From the NCBI RefSeq assembly GCF_014200175.1, contig NZ_JACHBD010000006.1, positions 248,001-312,000 on the forward strand: a DNA stretch of 64,000 nucleotides. Direction: 5' to 3'. This document shows, in pieces, positions 8,693-17,860 of this stretch. The position numbers and the translations under genes are program-made. The stretch comes from Rhizobium lentis (GTDB taxonomy: Bacteria > Pseudomonadota > Alphaproteobacteria > Rhizobiales > Rhizobiaceae). Each line of letters starts with the position of its first letter. Positions within the stretch are counted from its first letter, which is position 1. The notes under the pieces are model-generated. The model made no database searches. It saw nothing but the letters and a program-made list of their open reading frames with translations, and had not been told where the DNA came from.

Positions 8693-9385
8693 ATGAGAGT
8701 TGACCAGCCGTTGCTGCGGAGATCGGCGCCGTTATCATTGCAGTGCAGATATCAAGAGGACCAGCCGCTCGTCATTATCGTCGATGACGACGCATCGGTA
8801 CGCGAGGCCTTGTCCGAGCTGATCTTGTCGGCGGGTTTTCAGCCGGTCTGTTTTGCCTCGACCCGAGAATTGCTTGACGCCGACATATTGGAAAACCCCG
8901 GCTGCCTGATCCTCGATGTGCGCATGCCGGGGGCAAGCGGCCTTCACCTGCAAAGCCATCTGGCCGAGAACGGCATTTCCAAGCCGATCATTTTTCTGAC
9001 CGGCCACGGCGACATTCCGATGACCGTCCAGGCAATGAAGGCCGGTGCTGTGGATTTTCTCACAAAACCGGTGCGGGATCAAACGCTGCTCGACGCCGTC
9101 ACTGCGGCCATTGCGATGGATGCCGAACGACGGGCCGAAACCGCAATCGCCAAGCGCAATGTCAAACGCCTGGAGACGTTGACACAGCGCGAGCGCGAAG
9201 TTCTGCACGAAGTGGCACGCGGACGCCTTAACAAGCAGATCGCCTTCGATCTCGGCATCAGCGAAGTGACGGTCAAGCTGCATCGAAGCAATGTGATGCA
9301 CAAGATGGAGGCTGCCTCGATCGGTGAACTGATCCGGGCCTGGGAAACGCTGCCGGCACAAATGCGGCAGGCCGGCTCGCGTTAG
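8693..9385 (+). CDS. Second FixJ/NarL-type response regulator
   Basis: 230 residues from the ATG at 8693, which follows GGAGGG. A ~28-residue N-terminal extension precedes the receiver (LVIIVDDDASVREALSEL; Asp in CLILDVRMPGASGLHL; Lys in DFLTKPV). The LuxR-type HTH is LTQREREVLHEVARGRLNKQ, then DLGISEVTVKLHRSNV. Paralogous to the regulator at 7670, with nearly the same recognition helix, so the two may bind similar sites. Last gene of the kinase operon. Confidence 0.9.
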   Translation: MRVDQPLLRRSAPLSLQCRYQEDQPLVIIVDDDASVREALSELILSAGFQPVCFASTRELLDADILENPGCLILDVRMPGASGLHLQSHLAENGISKPIIFLTGHGDIPMTVQAMKAGAVDFLTKPVRDQTLLDAVTAAIAMDAERRAETAIAKRNVKRLETLTQREREVLHEVARGRLNKQIAFDLGISEVTVKLHRSNVMHKMEAASIGELIRAWETLPAQMRQAGSR

Positions 9386-9548
9386 CTTTTTTACCTGACG
9401 CTTTCCAATGACGAAGAATACCGGCCACGCACGCGAGCTTCCTGTCCATTTAATGCGCGCCGTATCCGATTCGCGTTGAAAAAGACGACGCGACGCCGAC
9501 AATGGCTTTCGGCTTCGCACCCATGCGTTATCTCTAAATTAAGCTCAA

Positions 9549-9566
9549 GGATATGATCTCATATCC
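9549..9566 (+). promoter_or_regulatory. Palindrome upstream of the ArsR-family gene, candidate auto-operator
   Basis: GGATATGA-TC-TCATATCC is an 8-2-8 palindrome located 26 nt before the proposed CTG start and 14 nt before the ribosome site. ArsR/SmtB repressors bind imperfect dyads of this size that overlap their own promoter. Confidence 0.55.
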
Positions 9567-9592
9567 GGTTTGATTCCATAAGGAGATCCCGC

Positions 9593-9952
9593 CTGAACAA
9601 TCGATCGTCAACCACGCCTTCCCCAGAAGCCAGCGCCTTCGACATCGAAGCAACCTTCTTGTCGGCCATGGGGAACGCCAAACGGCTCCACATTCTGCAT
9701 CTGTTGACCGTGGGAGAAGTGTCGGTGACCGTCCTAGCCGATGAAGTGGGATTGAGCCAATCTTCGACTTCCCAGCATCTGGCAATTCTTCGAGAACACG
9801 GACTAGTGCAGACGCGAAGGGCTGCCCAGACGATCTATTATTCCCTTCAATCCGACACGGCGAGGACAATGCTCGACACGCTCGCCGATATCTTCGGATC
9901 GCGCCGTCACTCCCCGGGAGAACGCGTCCGAGCCGGGCAGCTGACGAAATGA
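9593..9952 (+). CDS. ArsR/SmtB-family transcriptional regulator, possible CTG start
   Basis: 119 residues if read from CTG at 9593. Winged-helix core: SAMGNAKRLHILHLLTVGEV, then VTVLADEVGLSQSSTSQHLA (recognition helix) and LREHGLVQTRRAAQTIYYSL. No ELCVCDL-type metal-binding Cys motif is present, so a metal sensor is unlikely; this resembles the redox or non-metal ArsR group. The only good ribosome site is AAGGAG at 9580-9585, 8-9 nt before a CTG and with no ATG, GTG or TTG in reach. Later candidates (TTG 9659, ATG 9668) lack a ribosome site and would cut off helix 1. A nitroreductase and an FMN reductase follow, plausible targets. Confidence 0.8.
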   Translation: MNNRSSTTPSPEASAFDIEATFLSAMGNAKRLHILHLLTVGEVSVTVLADEVGLSQSSTSQHLAILREHGLVQTRRAAQTIYYSLQSDTARTMLDTLADIFGSRRHSPGERVRAGQLTK

Positions 9953-10024
9953 CCATGTTGTTCTTGCCGCTTAATCCCTGATGAACGTTTGATGTACGCC
10001 TCCTAGACCAGGGTGTGGTTATGC

Positions 10025-10041
10025 CTCCATTGCGAATGGAG
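10025..10041 (+). promoter_or_regulatory. Short perfect dyad before the nitroreductase gene
   Basis: CTCCATT-GCG-AATGGAG, 7-nt arms around a 3-nt centre, 45 nt upstream of the nitroreductase ATG. It may be an operator or a hairpin in the leader. It does not resemble the ArsR palindrome at 9549, so a different regulator would bind it. Confidence 0.4.
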
Positions 10042-10085
10042 ATAATGGACTACATCAGCAACGGAAGGGTCAGGAGAAGGCGATC

Positions 10086-10751
10086 ATGGACGTCTATGAG
10101 GCAGTCACAAGCCGACGGTCGGTGCGTGGTTTCAAAGACAAGCCTGTGGCGAAGGAGACACTCGAGCGCGTGCTGTCCGCCGCGGCTTGGTCGCCGTCAG
10201 GATCGAACATCCAGCCGTGGAACACTTACGTGATGACCGGCGCGTCGCTGGCCGAGCTCAAGACATCCGCCATCGAGCGCGTGGCTCACGGCGACCCCTG
10301 GGACAAGCGGCAGTACGAGATGTATCCGCCTATGCTCAAGTCCCCGTACGGAGAGCGCCGATCTGCCTTCGGCAGGGAGCGCTACAGTTCGCTCGGCATT
10401 AGCCGCGAGGACTGGGAGGCGCGCCAGCGGGCAGCAATCGCCAACTGGAACTGCTTCGGCGCGCCCGCCGCCCTGTTCTGCTACATCGACCGTGACCTGG
10501 GCCCACCCCAATGGGCCGACGTCGGCATGTATCTGCAGACCGTCATGCTGCTGCTGCGCGCCGAAGGACTGCACAGTTGCCCGCAAATGGCATGGTCACA
10601 GGTTCGCGAAACGGTTGCGGAAGCCTTGTCACCGCCGGACGGGCTCATCCTGTTCTGCGGCATGTCGATCGGATACGAGGATCCCGCAGTCGGTTTTGCC
10701 CGGACGGGCCGCGCGCCCCTCGCCGAGACGGTCACTTTCGTCGACGATTAA
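10086..10751 (+). CDS. Nitroreductase-family FMN oxidoreductase
   Basis: 221 residues. The FMN-binding signature is at the N-terminus (AVTSRRSVRGFKDKPV, residues 6-21) followed by AAWSPSGSNIQPWNTYVMTG; the C-terminal half has the domain-swap helix GMYLQTVMLLLRAEGLHSCP and the GMSIGYEDP motif. Enzymes of this family are cytosolic dimers that use NAD(P)H to reduce nitro compounds, quinones or flavins; the SGSNIQPW form is found in a subgroup with long insertions after the first helix, as here (KRQYEMYPPMLKSPYGE). The ATG follows AGGAGAAGG. It precedes an FMN reductase by 83 nt, so the two may share a flavin-linked task. Confidence 0.88.
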   Translation: MDVYEAVTSRRSVRGFKDKPVAKETLERVLSAAAWSPSGSNIQPWNTYVMTGASLAELKTSAIERVAHGDPWDKRQYEMYPPMLKSPYGERRSAFGRERYSSLGISREDWEARQRAAIANWNCFGAPAALFCYIDRDLGPPQWADVGMYLQTVMLLLRAEGLHSCPQMAWSQVRETVAEALSPPDGLILFCGMSIGYEDPAVGFARTGRAPLAETVTFVDD

Positions 10752-10834
10752 TACCTGCGCTCAAGGAACAAGAGACCCCTTCCATGCTTCCTGCGTATGA
10801 TGGTCCTTTATCATGCGCAATATTGGAGAACGCC

Positions 10835-11407
10835 ATGACCACGCATAAAGTCGGTTATCTCATCGGCAGCCTCGCCAAGGGCTCGATTAACCGCAAGCTC
10901 GCCAAGGCGCTGGTGCGGCTCGCCCCGCCGGAACTTGAAATGTCGGAGATATCCTTCAGGGATCTGCCGCTCTACAGCTACGACTATGACGCCGACTATC
11001 CTCCGGCCGGCAAAGCATTCAAGGCGGCAATCGCGGCCGTCGACGCCGTGTTGTTCGTCACGCCCGAATACAATCGATCCATACCCGGCGGACTGAAAAA
11101 CGCCATCGACTGGGCAAGTCGCCCCTACGGCACCAACTCGTTCAGGCGCAAGCCGTCAGCGGTCATCGGCACTTCGCCGGGCGCGATCGGCACCGCAGTC
11201 GCCCAGCAGAATTTGCGCAGCGTGCTCAGTTTCTGCAACTCGCCCCAGATGAATGCTCCGGAAGCCTACATCCAGTTCACACCGGGGCTGATCACCGATG
11301 ACGGCGAGGTCACGAACGAGGCTACGGCGGATTTCCTTCGCAAGTTCATGCAGGACTTCCATATCTTCATCGCAAGGGTTCGCTCGGTGTTGCCGAAAGA
11401 TGCTTAG
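10835..11407 (+). CDS. NADPH-dependent FMN reductase (ArsH/ChrR/SsuE-type flavodoxin fold)
   Basis: 190 residues from an ATG preceded by TTGGAGAA. The FMN phosphate loop is GSLAKGSINRKLAKAL (residues 10-25) and the family signature TPEYNRSIPGGLKNAIDW lies near residue 76; SPGAIGTAVAQQNLR follows. This is the NAD(P)H:quinone/FMN reductase family that supplies reduced flavin or detoxifies quinones and chromate. It probably forms a transcription unit with the nitroreductase. A strong hairpin follows its stop. Confidence 0.88.
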   Translation: MTTHKVGYLIGSLAKGSINRKLAKALVRLAPPELEMSEISFRDLPLYSYDYDADYPPAGKAFKAAIAAVDAVLFVTPEYNRSIPGGLKNAIDWASRPYGTNSFRRKPSAVIGTSPGAIGTAVAQQNLRSVLSFCNSPQMNAPEAYIQFTPGLITDDGEVTNEATADFLRKFMQDFHIFIARVRSVLPKDA

Positions 11408-11419
11408 AGCATAAAGAAC

Positions 11420-11446
11420 CTGGCCGCTCCATGCGGCAGCGGCCAG
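11420..11446. terminator. Bidirectional rho-independent-type terminator
   Basis: Arms CTGGCCGCT (11420-11428) and AGCGGCCAG (11438-11446), perfect over 9 nt with a 9-nt loop, followed by a T-rich stretch. It lies between the convergent FMN reductase and enolase-superfamily genes. Confidence 0.75.
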
Positions 11447-11470
11447 TTTCGGATTTCTTGAGCGACCTCT

Positions 11471-12661
11471 TCAAGCGAAGGCGTAAGAGCCGTCAGGCCG
11501 CTTCGGCACCCGCCGTTGCCAGTGGATGTAGCCTTCTTCTTCCATCGCCTTCTCGTCCATTTCGACGCCCCAGCCGGGCCGGTCGGGACGTAGCTCGAGA
11601 TAGCCGTCCTTCGGCAGATAGGGATCGACGACGTAGCGGGTCTCTCCCTGGCGTTTCTCGACATCGAGCCCGCCATAAACATAGGCCTGGCCCTTCGGCA
11701 GCCGGTATTCGAGGATGCGGAAATTCTGCGCGGCGGCCGAGAAATGCACATTGACCGCGGTTGCCAGCGGCCCCATCGGATTGTGTGGCGCGACGCCGAC
11801 GAAGAAAGCTTCGGCGAGCGTGGCGATGCGGCGCATCTCGCTGATGCCGCCGACAACGCAGATATCCGGCTGGATGAGATCGGCGCCCTTGACCTGCAGC
11901 AGACGCAGGAATTCGTTTCTGTTGTAGAGCGACTCGCCGGTCGCAAGCGTGCAGTTGAGACCCTGTTTCAAGTCACCCCAGGCCTCGATATTCTCCGGGC
12001 GCAGCGGCTCCTCGAAAAACAGCGGGTCGTAGGGCGCCAGCGCATTGCCGAGCTGGCGGGCAGCGATCGGCTCGAAAATCTTGGCATGCGCATCGAAGGC
12101 GATCTCGTACTCGTCATTGACCGCCTCGCGAAGCGAGCGGAAATAATCCGCAGAGGCTTTCACGACATTGCCCCAGCGATGCGCGTGCATATCGATCCGC
12201 CAGGGGCTGAGCTTGAAGGCGGTGAAACCCCATTCTTCCTTCAGGCGGTCGAATTCCTCACGCGCGGCCGGCGCATCGGGCGCGGTATAGACCCCGGCAT
12301 AGACCTTGATGCGGTCACGCACCTCGCCGCCGAGCAGCTTGTAAACCGGCACGTTCGCCGCCTTGGCCGCCAGATCCCACAGGCAGTGATCGAGCGCCGA
12401 GATCGCCGCAAGGCCGAGTGCGCCCGGCGGGAAGCGGCTCTGCTGGATCAGCAGGTTGACCAGATATTCGACGCGCGTCGGATCCTGGCCGGAGAGAAAT
12501 CCATAGAGATAATCGAGCAGCGGCGGCAGCGCCTTGTCGGGGCCGTGATTGTAGCATTCGCCCCAGCCGGTCAGCCCGTCATCGGTATCGAGCGCGACGA
12601 TCACGCGCGGACGGTCCTTATCGCGGGTCATGAAAACCCGCATGCGGTCGATCTTCATCAT
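11471..12661 (-). CDS. Enolase-superfamily (mandelate racemase/muconate lactonizing type) sugar-acid dehydratase, DgoD-like
   Basis: 396 residues. Barrel metal ligands are visible: Asp in EIAFDAHAKIFEP, Glu in LFFEEPLRPE and Glu in LATGESLYNR. The acid/base His sits in FVGVAPHNPMGPLATAV, a motif shared with D-galactonate (DgoD-type) dehydratases. The capping domain is N-terminal (VALDTDDGLTGWGECYNHGP). Such enzymes abstract the proton alpha to the carboxylate of aldonic or aldaric acids and eliminate water to give 2-keto-3-deoxy acids. Exact substrate is unknown. Last gene of the minus-strand ABC operon, 9 nt after its paralog. Confidence 0.88.
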   Translation of the reverse strand: MMKIDRMRVFMTRDKDRPRVIVALDTDDGLTGWGECYNHGPDKALPPLLDYLYGFLSGQDPTRVEYLVNLLIQQSRFPPGALGLAAISALDHCLWDLAAKAANVPVYKLLGGEVRDRIKVYAGVYTAPDAPAAREEFDRLKEEWGFTAFKLSPWRIDMHAHRWGNVVKASADYFRSLREAVNDEYEIAFDAHAKIFEPIAARQLGNALAPYDPLFFEEPLRPENIEAWGDLKQGLNCTLATGESLYNRNEFLRLLQVKGADLIQPDICVVGGISEMRRIATLAEAFFVGVAPHNPMGPLATAVNVHFSAAAQNFRILEYRLPKGQAYVYGGLDVEKRQGETRYVVDPYLPKDGYLELRPDRPGWGVEMDEKAMEEEGYIHWQRRVPKRPDGSYAFA

Positions 12662-12670
12662 TCTGTCCTT

Positions 12671-13878
12671 CTAGCGATTGAAATAGCTGCGGCGCGCCAC
12701 GCGCGTCTGCACGTAGACATGCTCGTTATCGGTTCCGGGATTGTAGGCACCGGCGGCCTGTGGCACCGAGACATTGCCGCCGCTGGGGAAGCGGGCGACG
12801 AATTCCTCATCGATATCGCAGCCCAGCCCCGGACCATCGGGAACGGCAATCAAGCCGTCAACCTGCTGCGGATGCGGCAAGATCGTCTGGCGGCGGCCGT
12901 CCCAATCGTCGTCGAGCCGCTCCAGGATGAGCGCGTTCGGAATGGCAGCCAGCAGATGCAGGGCGGCATATTCCGCCACCGGCCCAAGCGAGCCGGAATG
13001 CGGCGCCATTTGGATATGGTGGGCTTCGGCCATGGCCGCGATCTTCTTCATCTGCGTGATACCGCCTGCCCGGCCGGTATCCGGCTGGATCACGTCGACC
13101 AGCTCTTTCTCGATCAGCTCGCGTTCGCCGAAGATGGTTGCCGAGCGCTCGCCGGTCGCAAGCGGCACGTGAGCGGCGTCGCGGATGCGGCGGTAGCCGT
13201 CGAAATTCTCCGGCGCGATCGGATCTTCCACCCACATCAGCTCATAGGGTTCGAGCGCCCGCACCAGCCGGCAGGCATCGCCGGGCGTCAGCCAAGGCGG
13301 TCCATGCAGATCGATGGCAATGTCCATATCGTCGCCGACCGCATCGCGGAGTGCGGCGACCTTGCGTACGGGGTCGGCCACCCCGCCGCACTTGATTGCC
13401 TTGATGCCGCGCTCTTTGAGCGCAAGCGCGCGCTCGGGCGTATTGGCATGGGAATAGATCGGAATCCGATCCCGCACCTTGCCGCCGAGCAGCATCCAGA
13501 CAGGCACGCCGAGCGCCTTACCCTTGATGTCCCAGAGGGCCATGTCGATGCCGGTCATAGCGCCGCCTCCGACCGTTCCCAGCATACCATGGCCCATCAT
13601 CGTGATATGCATCTTCTGCCACAGCCGTTCGATATGGGCCGGATCTTCGCCGATGAGCAACGGCGCAAGGTCATGGATCGCCGTCTCGACGACGCGCGGC
13701 CAACCTGAGCACTCGCCGATGCCGGTGATGCCGTCATCGGTATCGATCTTCAGAAAGAGCCAGTTCCGGGTGCCGCCGAACTGCTTGGAGGTGCGATCGC
13801 CGGAACGCTGGTCGGACGCCCAGTTCGAGGGATCGGGCTGGCCGACATGCATGAGAAACGTGCGGATTCCGGTGATTT

Positions 13879-13882
<4 letters not shown>
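12671..13882 (-). CDS. Second enolase-superfamily sugar-acid dehydratase or cycloisomerase
   Basis: 403 residues, only distantly similar to the neighbour at 11471. Metal ligands: Asp in DIAIDLHGPPWLTP, Glu in LMWVEDPIAPENF, Glu in LATGERSATIFGE; the His is in HIQMAPHSGSLGPVAEY. The N-terminal capping region contains the SKQFGGTRNWLFLKIDTDDG segment and IGECSGWPR. Members act on aldarates, aldonates or their lactones. Its start overlaps the ATPase stop by 4 nt, so it is co-translated with the transporter. The presence of two divergent family members suggests two sugar-acid epimers or sequential steps. Confidence 0.88.
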
Positions 13883-15615
<1,733 letters not shown>

Positions 15616-15622
15616 GCCGGCC

Positions 15623-16744
15623 TCATTTGTTGTAGGGATCGGCCGCATCGCGCAGACCGTCGCCGAGAAGGTTGAGCGCCATCACGGCGACCACGACGGC
15701 ACAGCCCGGCATGAAGAGCCAGGGTGCGGTGGCGATCGAGCGAATGTTCTGGGCCTCGCGCAGCAGCACGCCCCAGGAGATGGTCGGGGGCTGCAGCCCG
15801 AGCCCCAGGAAAGACAGCGAGGTTTCGGCAAGGATCATCGCCGGCACCGCGAGCGTGATCGACGCGATGATATGGCTGGCAAAGCTCGGCAGCATGTGAC
15901 GAAAAATAATGCGTCTTTCGCGCACGCCGTCGAGCCTGGCGGCGGCGACGAATTCTTCCGTGCGCAAAGACAGGAAGCGGCCGCGAACCACACGGGCGAG
16001 CTGTGCCCAGCCGGTCAGCGACAGGATGACCGTGATCATCATATATTGCAGCGTCGCCGGCCAGTCCTGCGGCAAGGCCGCGGCCATGGCGAGCCAGATC
16101 GGGATCGTCGGCAGGGACAGCACGAAATCGATCACGCGCTGCATGAAGAAATCGATGCGGCCGCCGTAATATCCCGAGATGCCGCCGATCACGATGCCGA
16201 GCATCAACGACAGGAAGACGCCGACGAGACCGATCGACAGCGAAACCTGCGAACCCTGCACCGTTCGGCTGAAGACATCGCGCCCAAGCCGGTCGGCGCC
16301 GAAGAGAAGCAGCGGCGTGGCCTTGTCGGGCGAAGCGATCAGATGGATGTTTGACTTGAAGAGCCCGAATACGGAATATTCGTAGCCGCGCCCGAAGAAC
16401 TGGACGTCGACACGCTTCGTCGTGTCTTCCTTGAAGACGGCCGCTAAGGTTTCCGGATCACGGGTCAGCTTCATTGGATAATAATGCGGGCCGAAGGAGA
16501 ACCCGTTCTGAGTATCAATCAGATGCAATCTCTGCGGCGGGTGAAAGGTCGCCCGCGCATTTTGCAGGTTCGGATCGTTGATGGCAAAGAAGCCGGGCAC
16601 CAAGGCAACGATATACATCAGCACGGTGACGACAAGCGCCACCATCGCCAGCCGATGCCGGCGGAATGCCCACCAGATCAGCTGCCATTGCGAAGCGACA
16701 GCGGCGCGATCCGGCTGAATAGTTGTGACGGTGATGTCAGCCAT
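15623..16744 (-). CDS. ABC transporter permease, DppC/OppC type
   Basis: 373 residues, longer than a usual DppC because of a ~90-residue periplasmic insertion after the first membrane helix (NDPNLQNARATFHPPQRLHL through the FGRGYEYSVFGLFKSNIHLI region). The binding-protein-dependent transport motif is EFVAAARLDGVRERRIIFRH (EAA loop), and AETSLSFLGLGLQPP with WGVLLREAQ marks the DppC C-terminus. Such long loops are found in permeases for larger ligands such as oligosaccharides. It lies 9 nt after the DppB-type gene. Confidence 0.92.
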   Translation of the reverse strand: MADITVTTIQPDRAAVASQWQLIWWAFRRHRLAMVALVVTVLMYIVALVPGFFAINDPNLQNARATFHPPQRLHLIDTQNGFSFGPHYYPMKLTRDPETLAAVFKEDTTKRVDVQFFGRGYEYSVFGLFKSNIHLIASPDKATPLLLFGADRLGRDVFSRTVQGSQVSLSIGLVGVFLSLMLGIVIGGISGYYGGRIDFFMQRVIDFVLSLPTIPIWLAMAAALPQDWPATLQYMMITVILSLTGWAQLARVVRGRFLSLRTEEFVAAARLDGVRERRIIFRHMLPSFASHIIASITLAVPAMILAETSLSFLGLGLQPPTISWGVLLREAQNIRSIATAPWLFMPGCAVVVAVMALNLLGDGLRDAADPYNK

Positions 16745-16753
16745 ATCGGGTTC

Positions 16754-17740
16754 CTATTCCAACCGGATGCGGGGATCGACCAGCGCAAGGAGTATGTCGC
16801 TGATCAGGGAGCCTATCAGCGTCAGCGCGCAGATCAGCAGAACGAAGGCGCCGGCGAGATACATGTCCTGAGCCATCAGCGCCTGCAGGAGCAGAGGCGC
16901 TGCCGTTGGCAGGTTGAGTACGATGGCCACGACGACCGAGCCGGAAATGAGATTGGGCAGCAGCCAGGCGATCGTCGAGATGAACGGATTGAGTGCGATC
17001 ATCAGAGGATATTTCATCAACAGCCGGAACTCCGAAAGCCCCTTTGCCCGCGCCGTCGTCACGTAGGGCTTAGGCAATTCGTCGAGCATGTTCGCGCGCA
17101 TGACGCGGATGAGGCTGGCGGTCGAGGAGACGGCAAGGATAATGACGGGAAGCCAGAGATGCGAGAAGAGGTCGCCCATCTTGGCGAAGCTCCAGGCCGC
17201 ATTCTCATATTCAGGCGAAAACAGCCCGCCGACATCCTGGCCGAATTCGACCGCTGCGATATACATCAGCACCAGCGCCAGCAGGAAGGACGGAACGGCC
17301 AGGCCGAAGAAGGTGAAGGCGGTGAAGAAATAGTCGCCGATCGAATATTTGCGCACGGCCGAAAAGACGCCGATCGGCAGCGCGATCGCCCAGGTGGCGA
17401 TCAATGTCGCCAGAGCCAGAACAAGGGTCAGCGCCATGCGCTCCCAGATCAGGTCGGAGACCGGCTGCTGCCATTCGAAGGAGATGCCGAAATCACCGCG
17501 GGAGAGGATGCCCCACATCCATTTGAAATATTGGATGAGCATCGGATCATCGAGGCCGAAGCGCTCACGCAATTGCGCCGCCGTGTTCTGGTCGACGATC
17601 TCGTTGGAGGCTGCCAGCGTCGCGATATAGGTGGTGACATAGTCGCCCGGCGGCAGCTGGATCAGCACGAAAGCGAGGAAACTGACGGCAAAAAGCGATG
17701 GAATCATCCACAGCAAGCGTTTGGCGATAAAGACCAGCAT
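16754..17740 (-). CDS. ABC transporter permease, DppB/OppB type
   Basis: 328 residues, six predicted membrane spans. Family features: N-terminal LLWMIPSLFAVSFLAFVLIQ, the EAA loop YVTTARAKGLSEFRLLMKYP and C-terminal VDPRIRLE. Loop AQLRERFGLDDPMLIQYFKW is the usual periplasmic helix pair. Works with the DppC-type partner downstream as the membrane channel. It follows the substrate-binding-protein gene after a terminator-like hairpin. Confidence 0.92.
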   Translation of the reverse strand: MLVFIAKRLLWMIPSLFAVSFLAFVLIQLPPGDYVTTYIATLAASNEIVDQNTAAQLRERFGLDDPMLIQYFKWMWGILSRGDFGISFEWQQPVSDLIWERMALTLVLALATLIATWAIALPIGVFSAVRKYSIGDYFFTAFTFFGLAVPSFLLALVLMYIAAVEFGQDVGGLFSPEYENAAWSFAKMGDLFSHLWLPVIILAVSSTASLIRVMRANMLDELPKPYVTTARAKGLSEFRLLMKYPLMIALNPFISTIAWLLPNLISGSVVVAIVLNLPTAAPLLLQALMAQDMYLAGAFVLLICALTLIGSLISDILLALVDPRIRLE

Positions 17741-17826
17741 GAGGCGCCTCTTGCATTGAACGCCGCCCTCAGGCCCTGTCGGCTCTCAGCGCCGGCGAGG
17801 CATCTTTGAAGGCGAACCGAAGAAAA

Positions 17827-17851
17827 AGCGCCGTACCGACGATACGGCGCT
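17827..17851 (-). terminator. Intra-operon terminator between binding-protein and permease genes
   Basis: Arms AGCGCCGTA (17827-17835) and TACGGCGCT (17843-17851) around a 7-nt loop, then a run of T residues on the minus strand (AAAAA at 17823-17827 in plus). It lies 10 nt after the binding-protein stop codon. Partial termination here would give more binding protein than permease, as in many importers. Confidence 0.8.
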
Positions 17852-17860
17852 CGATCAAGA

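Noticed and set aside
11744..13708. 654-codon plus-strand open frame across the two enolase-superfamily genes
   Set aside because: Spans two well-supported minus-strand genes and the gap between them; GC-rich shadow.
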